From NCBI GenBank assembly GCA_946548895.1, contig CAMNQF010000035.1, forward strand, positions 1-37,941: a stretch of DNA of 37,941 nucleotides, written 5' to 3'. A program made the position numbers and the translations under genes. Source of the stretch: an uncultured bacterium. Its GTDB lineage: Bacteria; Bacillota; Clostridia; Oscillospirales; Oscillospiraceae. Below, piece after piece: positions 23,823-31,964 of the stretch. Under the pieces are notes generated by a model. It was not told the origin of the DNA, did no database searches, and worked only from the letters and a program-made list of their open reading frames with translations. The first letter of the stretch is position 1. Every line of letters starts with the position of its first letter.

Positions 23823-23886
23823 TTCCTTCACCTGCCGAAGTAATGTATTTCATCGGTTTTGGGCAAGTTAAATAAAACCAATGAGA

Positions 23887-25392
23887 CTATATATGCCATT
23901 TTACTACAATTTTCCCGTTCTTGTCTACTACAACCTTATCAATATAGTCCACAATTTCACTAAGCGAAATATCTCTGCTACTAGCAGAGAGTAGCTTACG
24001 GAACACAGCATATTGCTTTTCATAGGCGGCCTTGCCCTTTGTGGCCTGAATAAGAGTTTCTTTTGCCTGACTTGCAATATCCTGTACTGTGCGAAATTCT
24101 TCTTTGCTGACCTCTCCCTGCACATACCTTTCATAGTGCTCCATTGCGTTGATCCAAGCCGTTGTCTTGCGCTGTGTAAGATCAGAAATTTGGCTCGTGT
24201 ACTCTTGAATCCGCTGTTTATATGCTGAATTTGTAATATAGTGTTCATTTACATAGTCTTTCAACTGCCGATAGATAGCATTGAAAATATCTTCCTCCCG
24301 AGCGTACATCCCAGTGCATTTATCAGCCCCCAGACGATTTTTAGTGATGCAGGTAAAAAAGTGCCAATCGGCGTGACCTGTGCCGCGCTTACGCTGCATC
24401 TTCCCGCCGCAGCACCCGCATATTACCTTGCCTTTCAGAATATTGTCTGCCGACTGCCCCTGCGGAACTACATTGTATGCTCTGGCTTGAAATGCCTTTT
24501 GAATGGAATCGAACGTGCCGGAATCGACCAATGGTTCATGGGTAGCTTCCACCGCCCGTTTCTCTTTTCCCTGTACCAGCATTCCCGTATATGTGCGATT
24601 GGTAAGGATGTATTTCACTGACCTACTATTCCAACTACCATTACCATCATCAAAGTTCCCATCCAAACCGTGAGCCTTGGCATACTGGATCGGTGTGGGG
24701 AGCTCCCGCTCATTCAAATACCGAACGATACCAGTCACACCAGCGCCACTTGCCGCCATCTCAAAAATCTTCCGAACAATAACAGCGGCCACCGGATCGG
24801 GAACAAGTTGGATGGGATTCTCATTGGATTTCTGATAACCGAATGGGGCTCTTGGCCCGATAAACTCACCATGCTGTGCTTTCATATCTAAAACGACCTC
24901 AACTTTCATTTTCGTTTCAACGGATACCTGCTCGTTGAATAGATTAATGAGCGGTACTCGTGTGCTGGATTGGATATATGTAGATTTATCTCTGTTGGTT
25001 ATGCCATCGGTGGTGTCAAACTGATCATTGATTGATACAAATCGAATGTTATTGCTTGGAAAGAACATTTCGAGGTAATAACCCACCGTGATGTAGTCCC
25101 GACCCAAGCGGGAAAGGTCTTTTACAACAACGCAGTCGATTTCGCCCTGCTGTATGTCTTGGAGCATCTCTTGGAATGCTGGACGGTCAAAGCGTTTACC
25201 GCTGAAACCGTTGTCGATATAGTAGCGCATAATGGGAATCTGATGTTGTTGTCCCCATTCTTCAATCATAAGTCTTTGATTTTCTACAGACCCATGGCGA
25301 TCTCTGTTAAGAACAGATAGTCGAATATAGCCTACGGTATCTTTACTGACTGAAACAACCAATTCAGGATGCTTTCTACTTTTTCGTGCCAT
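23887..25392 (-). CDS. Large serine recombinase
   Basis: 501 residues from ATG 25392, with GGGAG about 9 bp upstream. The resolvase domain has the catalytic serine at Ser26 (YIRLS), D-GFSGKRFDRP, and the arginine-rich DLSRLGRD. The recombinase domain and a zinc ribbon (CGCCGGKM, with a later C-T-ITK and DKC) follow, then a coiled-coil region (about 400-450). Proteins of this build are transposon/phage serine integrases that integrate without a tRNA and need a directionality factor for excision. It lies at the right end of the 5.8-kb insertion, reading inward, and is the obvious candidate for having inserted it into integrase 2. Confidence 0.92.
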   Translation of the reverse strand: MARKSRKHPELVVSVSKDTVGYIRLSVLNRDRHGSVENQRLMIEEWGQQHQIPIMRYYIDNGFSGKRFDRPAFQEMLQDIQQGEIDCVVVKDLSRLGRDYITVGYYLEMFFPSNNIRFVSINDQFDTTDGITNRDKSTYIQSSTRVPLINLFNEQVSVETKMKVEVVLDMKAQHGEFIGPRAPFGYQKSNENPIQLVPDPVAAVIVRKIFEMAASGAGVTGIVRYLNERELPTPIQYAKAHGLDGNFDDGNGSWNSRSVKYILTNRTYTGMLVQGKEKRAVEATHEPLVDSGTFDSIQKAFQARAYNVVPQGQSADNILKGKVICGCCGGKMQRKRGTGHADWHFFTCITKNRLGADKCTGMYAREEDIFNAIYRQLKDYVNEHYITNSAYKQRIQEYTSQISDLTQRKTTAWINAMEHYERYVQGEVSKEEFRTVQDIASQAKETLIQATKGKAAYEKQYAVFRKLLSASSRDISLSEIVDYIDKVVVDKNGKIVVKWHI

Positions 25393-25414
25393 GATAACAT
25401 CTCCCTTATACGAA

Positions 25415-25442
25415 AAGGGCTATGGCACAAACCATAGCCCTT
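25415..25442. repeat. Perfect hairpin at the right end of the serine element
   Basis: AAGGGCTATGG and CCATAGCCCTT pair over 11 bp around CACAAA. It is in the leader of the serine recombinase (its minus-strand copy ends in TTTTCG), where it may act as a terminator that insulates the gene from the interrupted integrase. Confidence 0.5.
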
Positions 25443-25496
25443 GAGGGAATTATATCATGTTCCGTTTTCCACTTCCACGGGTATGGCCTCATTTTC

Positions 25497-25967
25497 CGCT
25501 TCCACGAGCTTAGACACACATTTTCTACCATTTCTCTGGAACATGGAATGGACATCAAAACCCTCTCTACCATCATCGGGCATGTGTCCAGCAGCACCAC
25601 GCTGAACGTCTATGCCCACGTCACCGATGAGATGCGCCGGACGGCGGTGAAGATTGACCAGGGTATCGGCAAAGCTGATCCACCGATAGAACGTGGAGTG
25701 GCACCCCGGAAACCCGCCCCCAGCACATTTCAGGCCCGCAAGGGCCAGCGGCGCAAAGCTGGCACGGGCTGTGTTACCCAGATCAACGAGAAACTCTGGG
25801 AGGGGCGATATTCCCCCGTCTGGCCGGATGGCAAAAAGCACCCCCGCAACATCTACGCTCACAGCGAGGAAGAATGCGAAAAACTGTTGGCAAAACTGAT
25901 CGCGGAGATGAAAACGGAAATCGCCGCGGAGAAGGAGCGGCTGAAAGCCGAACCGAAAGCTGGCTGA
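25497..25967 (+). pseudogene. Tyrosine integrase 2, 3' part
   Basis: The frame begins with RFHELRHTFSTISLEHGMDI and carries IIGH (catalytic His region), NVYAHVT (catalytic Tyr) and a C-terminal extension. The extension GTGCVTQINEKLWEGRYSPV, then G--HPRNIYAHSEEECEKLLAKLI, repeats the AP2-like arm-domain pattern found at the N termini of these integrases. The protein would therefore have had such a domain at both ends. It has no start of its own and is the tail of the gene begun at 18748. Confidence 0.88.
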
Positions 25968-25979
25968 CAAAGATCCATG

Positions 25980-26011
25980 GCCCATCGGGGACACCCCGAT
26001 GGGCTATTTTT
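25980..26011 (+). terminator. Terminator of the integrase operon, element 1
   Basis: GCCCATCGGGG and CCCCGATGGGC form an 11-bp perfect stem with an ACA loop, followed by TATTTTT, 12 bp after the integrase 2 stop. Confidence 0.85.
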
Positions 26012-26037
26012 CTGTCTGTGGCGTGTTATGTGGTCAA
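26011..26037 (+). repeat. Arm-like repeat of element 1, right copy
   Basis: It is the partner of 333-359 (shared end GTTATGTGGTCAA), located 85 bp inside the right att copy. The same orientation at both ends and the internal position fit integrase arm sites. Confidence 0.5.
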
Positions 26038-26089
26038 AACCGAATTGCAAAAATTCAACTGCAAAGAAAAGTGCTGAAAGCAAAAAAAA

Positions 26090-26117
26090 TCCGCCATTTT
26101 CAGCAGAAAACAGCGGA
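26090..26117 (-). terminator. Terminator next to att copy 2
   Basis: TCCGC/GCGGA with an inner TTTTC/GAAAA pair around AGCA; the minus-strand product runs into eight T residues. It occupies the place of a tRNA terminator relative to the att copy. Confidence 0.7.
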
Positions 26118-26122
26118 CTTTG

Positions 26123-26168
26123 TGGAGCTGCTATCCAGATTTGAACTGGAGACCTCATCCTTACCAAC
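26123..26168 (-). other. att copy 2: 3' end of tRNA-Thr(GGT)
   Basis: Identical over 46 bp to 179-224. The sequence to the right lacks a tRNA 5' half, so this is an element-element junction: right end of element 1, left end of element 2. The intact tRNA-Thr is expected to the right of the window, beyond element 2. Confidence 0.8.
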
Positions 26169-26281
26169 TGATTGCCCACCCTCGAAACGCCTCCATATGG
26201 CGCTTTGGGGGCATTTTTGTTCCGAAAAAGTGGAGACAATGATGCTTTCCGCTCCATTGCCTCCACCCGCTCGTTTCCTAT

Positions 26282-26302
26282 TGTGGGTCAGGTTGTGGGT
26301 CA
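26282..26302 (+). repeat. Paired integrase arm-type repeats, element 2 left end
   Basis: TGTGGGTCA at 26282-26290 and 26294-26302, exactly 12 bp apart. The same pair is found after the integrase of element 2 (37729-37749) and, inverted, at 98-120. Confidence 0.6.
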
Positions 26303-26303
26303 G

Positions 26304-26825
26304 TCACAATAATTTAAAACCAAGTGATCGCATCAAATAGTACAGTGACTGAGTTCTTACACCAAACACGGTTGCAACATCAGGTATCTTTGCAAACTTG
26401 TTAGGATTCCTTTTGCTCATACCTCCGCTCGGTGCCTCAAATGTAATCAGAGTGTAGTCATAAGCAGCCGCTGTCGCAATTAGCCACGGATCTGCAACAG
26501 ATTCTCTTGACCACTCGGCAAGTGCGCTCGATTTATACAGATTACAGTCTCTCAAGTATTGAATTATTTCTGCGTATTTTTCTAAAATTTCATGCCGTCT
26601 GTGATCAATGCTTTCAGCTCCCAGCCCTTCCATCCACACTTTTAAATCGTCAGTTTCATTTCCTCGAAGGATCTCATTTTCAACCATATCAAGAATTCTT
26701 ATGGAGCCATTTTTGATGCAATTCTCCATTTGAGTCCAAAAACCTGGGGCAAAGTCGAACGGATAGTATTCCGCATGGGGTCTAATCAGAATATTAGAGT
26801 CAATCAGAAATATTTCTTTACTCAT
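26304..26825 (-). CDS. DUF4411 PIN-domain protein
   Basis: 173 residues from the ATG at 26825 (MSKEIFLIDSNILI). PIN-domain acidic residues are visible: Asp in LIDSNI (residue ~9), Glu in ENEIL (~50), and Asp in the late ADPWLIATA motif. I associate it with the DUF4411 family. PIN proteins are mostly metal-dependent ribonucleases and often toxins. Its start overlaps the end of the metalloprotease gene by 8 bp. The COG2856 (ImmA/IrrE)-DUF4411 pair is a recurrent predicted toxin-antitoxin-like arrangement, which fits here. It lies at the extreme left end of element 2, close to the arm repeats. Confidence 0.82.
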   Translation of the reverse strand: MSKEIFLIDSNILIRPHAEYYPFDFAPGFWTQMENCIKNGSIRILDMVENEILRGNETDDLKVWMEGLGAESIDHRRHEILEKYAEIIQYLRDCNLYKSSALAEWSRESVADPWLIATAAAYDYTLITFEAPSGGMSKRNPNKFAKIPDVATVFGVRTQSLYYLMRSLGFKLL

Positions 26826-27990
26826 TCCGTCCACCCCCCATATGCTCAACCAATTTTGCGAAGGTGAACCTGTTCGTATTAGTCAGACGAAAGGCATCAG
26901 AGTACAGGGTTTTCCCCGTTGCTACGCTCCCCGCAAGCATCCGCAAGAAACGAGCATCAATGCGATTGGCCGCTGTCTTATAGAAATCTCCCCCGCCGCT
27001 CTCTTTCTGCCGTTTTCTTTGTTCATTATATAGCTTTATCGCAAGTTCAGCCATCTTATTATACAGCTTCTGTTCAATAAATCCGTTATCCAAAGCCCGT
27101 CGGGCAACTACTGTTAACCCACACCTAAAATCTTTTGCTAAAATTCGGATCACTTGTTCTTCATCTGCATTTTTGACCTCGGTCTGCCATGCCTGGACAA
27201 AAAGCGTCTGCGGAACTAACATCTCTGCAGCCACCGCATTGCATATCGTTTCTGTGTGCCTTTTTTGCTGTCCAGAATAGTACCTCTCGTTATAAAGGCT
27301 GCTCTCCCCCAGGCAGAGATGTGCAAATTCATGCAAAAGGGAAAATAGTTTGCCGTTTTCAGAGTCATTCCCATTGATAAAAATAAGCGGCGCAATATCA
27401 TCTTCCATAGCAAACGCGCGGAACTCATTGACATTAAGGGGCCTGTGCGTGTTGTTCGCCACGATTCCACTGGTCATCACAATAACGCCAATATCATTCA
27501 TTGCCGCACGAAGGCGTCCAAAGGAGGCCCACGCTCCTTTGGACTTTCTAAACCAGTCAATCTCTAAGCCTAAAATTTCCCGCACATAATTTGCAAATCG
27601 GTCTGCATCTTTCTCTCGTCTTTGTGCACCGATAAAAGGTAATTTCGAAGCATCCTCTGCGATCAGTTGACTGCGTACCCATTCCTGCACTCGTTCCATA
27701 TCGTGCATCGTGTCCATTAATTCCCGGCTTGGATTCGTGAGTTCCGCGCTATCAACTGTGCGGTATTCCACCAAGGATAGGTCTTCTTTGGGCGGAGTCT
27801 TAAGGAAAAAATATCCCAGCGGAATCCCTGTTGCCCGACTTGTATCTTCAATTTGATTGAATGTTGGGATTTTTTCCTTTTTACACCACATTGCTAAATT
27901 ATTTGCAATCCTATCCGGCAAAGATTCGAGCCGAACCTGTGCCATGATCCATTGTAAAATATCATCAGAAACATTTACTCTTGCCTGCAT
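26818..27990 (-). CDS. ImmA/IrrE-type metalloprotease (COG2856)
   Basis: 390 residues from the ATG at 27990, with AGGAGG 7 bp upstream; the frame is open further upstream but passes through a promoter. The zinc motif HEFAH is at 220-224 (LLHEFAHLCLGES). An N-terminal region of about 60 residues (IPTFNQIEDTSRATGIPLGY) looks like a degenerate HTH. These proteases usually cleave a repressor or antitoxin, and the gene is coupled to a PIN-domain gene. It has its own TTGACC-17-TAAACT promoter, which separates it transcriptionally from the FRG/MmeI pair upstream. Confidence 0.85.
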   Translation of the reverse strand: MQARVNVSDDILQWIMAQVRLESLPDRIANNLAMWCKKEKIPTFNQIEDTSRATGIPLGYFFLKTPPKEDLSLVEYRTVDSAELTNPSRELMDTMHDMERVQEWVRSQLIAEDASKLPFIGAQRREKDADRFANYVREILGLEIDWFRKSKGAWASFGRLRAAMNDIGVIVMTSGIVANNTHRPLNVNEFRAFAMEDDIAPLIFINGNDSENGKLFSLLHEFAHLCLGESSLYNERYYSGQQKRHTETICNAVAAEMLVPQTLFVQAWQTEVKNADEEQVIRILAKDFRCGLTVVARRALDNGFIEQKLYNKMAELAIKLYNEQRKRQKESGGGDFYKTAANRIDARFLRMLAGSVATGKTLYSDAFRLTNTNRFTFAKLVEHMGGGRNE

Positions 27991-28042
27991 CAAGGCACCT
28001 CCTTCCAGCCAAGTAAGGTCACAAAAGCAGTATTCCACATTT

Positions 28043-28071
28043 AGTTTAGCAGATACCATCCCACTGGTCAA
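28043..28071 (-). promoter_or_regulatory. Promoter of the protease-PIN operon
   Basis: On the minus strand TTGACC (28066-28071), a 17-bp spacer and TAAACT (28043-28048) make a near-consensus sigma-70-type promoter. It starts just after the FRG gene stop and about 50 bp before the protease start. Confidence 0.7.
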
Positions 28072-28083
28072 GAAAAATGCCAT

Positions 28084-29019
28084 TTACAAACACTCAAGCA
28101 ATTCATGATAGTCAAGGCGGTATTTCTTTTCTATATACCGTCCGATTCCGTCCAGCCCTGGGAACAGAGTTTTTTCATTGATTCCAACTGTGTCAAGCTC
28201 TCGAAGGATACTTTGCTTTCGACCTGCGTAAATAAAGAAACAATGCCAAAACTCAGTCTCTTCCTTCTTTCCAAAAGTTTTGACTGATGGCGGGCATTCC
28301 GCATAGTCCATTTGATATTTAGGGTCTTTAATTAGTTCTTCTAAAGAAGTTTCCTCTGCCCCCCATACCATAAACCAACTGCTTTGTGCACTCATGCGCG
28401 TGTCAACATGATATGGAATATACGGGATCGGACACTTAAAACCGGAATCCTCTGACTTCTCTTTATTCCCACTGTTAATAATATCAGACACAATATCTTG
28501 AAGCTGTCGCTTTTGCAGTTCTTTAGGAATCCCGGATTTGGTAAAGATCATATAATTCCGAAGATGTAATAGCCAAACCCTTCCATCGCAGTCTTTCTTA
28601 TCTCGACAGGCAAAATACAATGCTACCAGAGGATTACTGGTCCAGTCTAAAAGGCGAGTAGGCGCACCATAATGCTGGGCATACTCCGCCCATTGGAGCA
28701 GTTGATTTGATGGCAGCGAAACATAGCAGCTTGCTTCCTGTATGAACGATTGCAGAATCTCTTTTTCACTTGCCCAAGCACAATATGTTTTATTTTTAAC
28801 CACCCGATCTGGCTCTTCTGGGTCTAATTCGTTCTCCTGCTCCCGAAACACAGAGGGAATCAATTTATAGCTTTCATCTGCCATCCCTCGGTAGAGGAAA
28901 ACTGTTTCTGTTGGATTGTTAAGCATAGGACCAGTGGGATAGTCCTCTTTCAATCTCTCAATTATTTTGAGATAGTCACTCAGGCAAGAAACCTCAGTTT
29001 TTATTTGTGTTCGCTGCAT
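28084..29019 (-). CDS. FRG-domain protein
   Basis: 311 residues. The FRG-domain hallmarks are FLYRGM (about 42-47), LPSVFR, and QHYGAPTRLLDWTSNPLVALYFAC (about 115-138, described by its ends and the central G-PTRLLDW). The biochemical activity of this domain is not known to me as established; it is frequently found near restriction systems and other mobile defence genes. It starts 9 bp after the stop of the MmeI-like gene and must be translated from the same message. The C-terminal third has no recognisable motif. Length is normal for the family. Confidence 0.85.
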   Translation of the reverse strand: MQRTQIKTEVSCLSDYLKIIERLKEDYPTGPMLNNPTETVFLYRGMADESYKLIPSVFREQENELDPEEPDRVVKNKTYCAWASEKEILQSFIQEASCYVSLPSNQLLQWAEYAQHYGAPTRLLDWTSNPLVALYFACRDKKDCDGRVWLLHLRNYMIFTKSGIPKELQKRQLQDIVSDIINSGNKEKSEDSGFKCPIPYIPYHVDTRMSAQSSWFMVWGAEETSLEELIKDPKYQMDYAECPPSVKTFGKKEETEFWHCFFIYAGRKQSILRELDTVGINEKTLFPGLDGIGRYIEKKYRLDYHELLECL

Positions 29020-29028
29020 ATACTATCC

Positions 29029-31800
29029 TCACTGCTCTATCAACTTTTGATACCTTCTCATCAGCTCCGCCACGCAGCTTGTCTCGGTAGTGGTCGCCAC
29101 ATCGAACCCATACGCCTGCATGACGGCCCGGTCGTTCTGCTGGTGGGCCTTGCGCAGCTCCGGGGGCATGGCGATCTCGTCGTAGAGGTCGGCAAGGGAG
29201 CAGTCCGGGTAGAGGGCCCGGGCATCCAGGATAGCCTGGGCGGTCTGCTTGATTTTGGCCTTCTGGGCGTCGGTGGGGGTGGGCCAGGGGAAGTTGTTGT
29301 AAACAATAGTGTTAGAATACTGATAATCGCTTTTTAGTCGTCCAGCCACGGCACGCATCCAGGCATTGTGGACATTAGAGCAGAGCACCCCAAAATGGTA
29401 CAGCGTAGCGTTCGGAACAAATTTTATCGTATTATTGCAAATTACATCCGAATTCAAAAAGCCGAGTGGGATGTATTTTCGATTTTCAGAAGATACTTTT
29501 GGAATAACAATATAGTTTGTATCCGGCTGGCGGATTTCTGTAAACAGGGTCGATATATCGGCTTGTTTCCTGGTCGCCACTTTTGGACTGGCTAAACGAT
29601 ATTGCCGTACTTTTTCAACCCGCTCCAAAACTTCGGGCATCCGTCTTAATTCAGCCGGCGAAATACCGACCAGCCAAAGGCAGAATTGATACCTCCCGTT
29701 GATAAAGCCCTGGCTATTATAAGCCTTTTTAATGTATTTCTGCGCTTCCGGTGTACGCGAAATAAACGCATCATATTCTTCTGGAGCGATAAAAAGGTTT
29801 CCATCATCTGTTGCTTGGTTCCCGGTTACAATCTCTGGAACATCACAAAGGGGGCGGCTACAACTTGCGACCAGCACATCAGGCCCATCGACCAAGTATG
29901 GATTGATATTCTTCACATCATTCTGGGGACGCCCTCCATCATATAAGCACAATGTGTGTTGCGTTTGCCCAACAGTGAATCCAATTATCACACAATGTAC
30001 AGCAGCTTTTTCTTTTGCTTCACTTTCCCACTTAAATGTCCTATACGCAAATATGATTTTCGTATGTAATGGAGATAGCCTACTCCACAAAACAGGCGGT
30101 TGCTCACCTTGCGTGATTGAATTTGTGGACACAAAAGCAGCACAAATTTCAGTAGTTTGCATATATTCAGCTGCTTTGACATACCAACCTGTTACATAAT
30201 CTAAATTGCCAACGCCTTTAATCTCTTTCCCAATAACTGAAACAAGATCTTCTGTCTGTGTAGCAGATCGTTCTTTTTTCCCCACAAACGGCGGATTGCC
30301 CATGATGTAGTTCAGCTTATGCTTTGGCACCACGCTCTCCCAATCCAGCCGCAGGGCGTTGCCCTCGGTGATATTAGCGTAGGATTTCAGTGGCAGAAAA
30401 TCCAAGGACATATGCACCACGTCCTCGGTCTCCTTCATCATCTGGCTCTCCGCGATCCAGAGGGCGGTCTTTGCTACGGTCACGGCGAAGTCATTGATCT
30501 CAATGCCATAGAACTGGCCGATAGACACCTGGATAATGCCGTCCAAATCCATGCTGATTTGATCGGTGGAGCACCGCAAGACCTCGTTTTCCAGCTTCCG
30601 CAGGGACAGGTAGGTCTCCGTCAGGAAGTTGCCGGAACCACAGGCAGGGTCAAGGAAGGTCAGCCCCGCCAGCTTGCTTTGAAAAGCGCTGAGTCTGGCC
30701 TTGCGGGTCTTGTCCACGGCGATTGCCTTGATCTCCTCCAGCTCAGAGCGCAGACCGTCCAGGAACAGCGGGTCAATGACCTTGTGGATGTTCTCAATGC
30801 TGGTGTAGTGCATCCCGCCGGAGCGCCGGGTCTCCGGGTTCAAGGTACTCTCAAACACCGCCCCGAAGATGGTGGGGCTAATGGCCGACCAGTCAAAGTC
30901 CTCGCTGGCCTTTTCCAACAGGAGGGATTTCAACTTCTCGGTAAAGGGCGGGATTTCAATGTTCTCGTCGCTGAACAGCCCACCGTTGACGTAGGGGAAG
31001 GCCGCCAGCGCCGGGTTGTCGTCCGCGAGGTACTTGTCCCGCTGCTCCGACTTCTGATCCAAAATTCGAAACAGTTCCACCAGCGCCCTGCGGATGCCGC
31101 TGGCGGGAACATCTCGGAGATAGTCGTGGAACATACTCTTGCTGCCGAAGATACCGGCATCCTCGGCGTACAGGCAGAACACCAGCCGGACGCACAAGGC
31201 GTTCAGGCTTTTCAGCGTGTCCTCGGCCTCCGGGTCTTTGTACTGTTTCAGCAGGGCGTCATAGAGAACGCCCACGATCTCGCCCGCTTGCAGGGAGACC
31301 TCCATCTCTTTTTTGATGTTAGTGTCCCCGGTGTCCACCAAAAACTGCAGGCGGTAGTATTCCTTTTCCAGGTCGCACAGCTTGATGACCTCCGGGTCGC
31401 CGGTGGGCCGCTCCATGTCGTAGACATAGAACTCGGCAAAGTTGCAGGTGACGATCCACCGGGGCCGCTGGGAGTAGGGCAGCTCGGCCGCATAGCGTTT
31501 TGCCTGCTGGAACGGGGACAGCAGGGAACCATCCGACTGCTTGATGGGTTTGTTCAGCTCTTTCCCCAGGCTTTTCTGCTCAATGAGGACGTGGGTAGAC
31601 GGGATAAAGCCGTCGATGAAGCTGGTGTGATCCAGCATGATCTGATCTTCAAAGGTGATGAACTTGTCCGGCTCCTCCACCCCGTAGACCTTTTGCAGCA
31701 GGGACAGCCAAAAGGTCTGACTGTGGCCCTTCTCGTAGCCCTTGCCCTGCCAATCGGCGGCAAACTGTTTTGCGGCGGCGCGGCGCTGTGTATCTGTCAT
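29029..31800 (-). CDS. MmeI-type restriction-modification enzyme (type IIG/IIL)
   Basis: 923 residues, about the length of MmeI. The N-terminal nuclease motif is Asp63 with Glu74-Gln-Lys76 (DGFIPSTHVLIEQKS). A helical connector follows. The gamma-type N6-adenine methylase has motif I DPACGSGNF (384-392) and motif IV NPPF (502-505). The target-recognition region follows at about 650-850, and the end reads NNFPWPTP, LADLYDE. Similarity to MmeI runs through the whole length in my memory of that protein. One chain both methylates one strand of its site and cuts at a fixed distance. GGAGG lies 9 bp before the ATG and TATACT (minus, 31838-31843) is a likely -10. The central part (29300-30300) looks lower in GC than both ends, as expected for a swapped recognition module. 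Confidence 0.9.
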   Translation of the reverse strand: MTDTQRRAAAKQFAADWQGKGYEKGHSQTFWLSLLQKVYGVEEPDKFITFEDQIMLDHTSFIDGFIPSTHVLIEQKSLGKELNKPIKQSDGSLLSPFQQAKRYAAELPYSQRPRWIVTCNFAEFYVYDMERPTGDPEVIKLCDLEKEYYRLQFLVDTGDTNIKKEMEVSLQAGEIVGVLYDALLKQYKDPEAEDTLKSLNALCVRLVFCLYAEDAGIFGSKSMFHDYLRDVPASGIRRALVELFRILDQKSEQRDKYLADDNPALAAFPYVNGGLFSDENIEIPPFTEKLKSLLLEKASEDFDWSAISPTIFGAVFESTLNPETRRSGGMHYTSIENIHKVIDPLFLDGLRSELEEIKAIAVDKTRKARLSAFQSKLAGLTFLDPACGSGNFLTETYLSLRKLENEVLRCSTDQISMDLDGIIQVSIGQFYGIEINDFAVTVAKTALWIAESQMMKETEDVVHMSLDFLPLKSYANITEGNALRLDWESVVPKHKLNYIMGNPPFVGKKERSATQTEDLVSVIGKEIKGVGNLDYVTGWYVKAAEYMQTTEICAAFVSTNSITQGEQPPVLWSRLSPLHTKIIFAYRTFKWESEAKEKAAVHCVIIGFTVGQTQHTLCLYDGGRPQNDVKNINPYLVDGPDVLVASCSRPLCDVPEIVTGNQATDDGNLFIAPEEYDAFISRTPEAQKYIKKAYNSQGFINGRYQFCLWLVGISPAELRRMPEVLERVEKVRQYRLASPKVATRKQADISTLFTEIRQPDTNYIVIPKVSSENRKYIPLGFLNSDVICNNTIKFVPNATLYHFGVLCSNVHNAWMRAVAGRLKSDYQYSNTIVYNNFPWPTPTDAQKAKIKQTAQAILDARALYPDCSLADLYDEIAMPPELRKAHQQNDRAVMQAYGFDVATTTETSCVAELMRRYQKLIEQ

Positions 31801-31916
31801 GGGCTTCTACCTCCACAGAGGAATACTGTTAAATCTTAGTATATCATATCCTACCGGGAATTGGGAGGGGCTTTCAGCAAATTTTCTTGCCCAATTGTCC
31901 CTCAAATGGCGCTTGT

Positions 31917-31946
31917 GAATTGCACCACTGTCTACAAAGAGAATGC
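31917..31946. repeat. GAATTGCACC repeat, copy 2
   Basis: TGTGAATTGCACCACTGT followed by TACAAAGAGAA matches 36048-36079 and 17147-17177. Here it stands alone between the defence cargo and the DUF6076 gene, i.e. at the cargo-backbone border. Confidence 0.55.
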
Positions 31947-31964
31947 CGCCGCTGTCAGCGGGCC

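Larger units (their letters stand above)
19729..25510 (-). mobile_element. Serine-recombinase element carrying a Gabija-like system
   Basis: About 5.8 kb lies between the two parts of integrase 2. It holds a large serine recombinase at its right end and two defence-like genes, all on the minus strand. Its genes look lower in GC than the flanking IME. Both junctions lie at codons for RFH-D/E-LRH, and AGACAC is shared at both (19723-19728 and 25512-25517). This fits site-specific insertion by a serine integrase using the conserved HxxR codons as target. Exact ends cannot be fixed by eye to better than about 10 bp. Confidence 0.8.

Noticed and set aside
25422-25967. Independent 181-codon gene starting in the serine-recombinase leader
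   Set aside because: The first ~25 codons are element sequence without a proper start; from RFHELRH on it is the tail of integrase 2.
26123-26168. Functional tRNA-Thr gene
   Set aside because: Only the 3' half is present in both copies; the sequence where the acceptor 5' strand and D arm should be does not fit a tRNA.
30319-31839. 506-codon plus-strand frame
   Set aside because: Antisense shadow of the MmeI-type gene, which has clear catalytic motifs on the minus strand.
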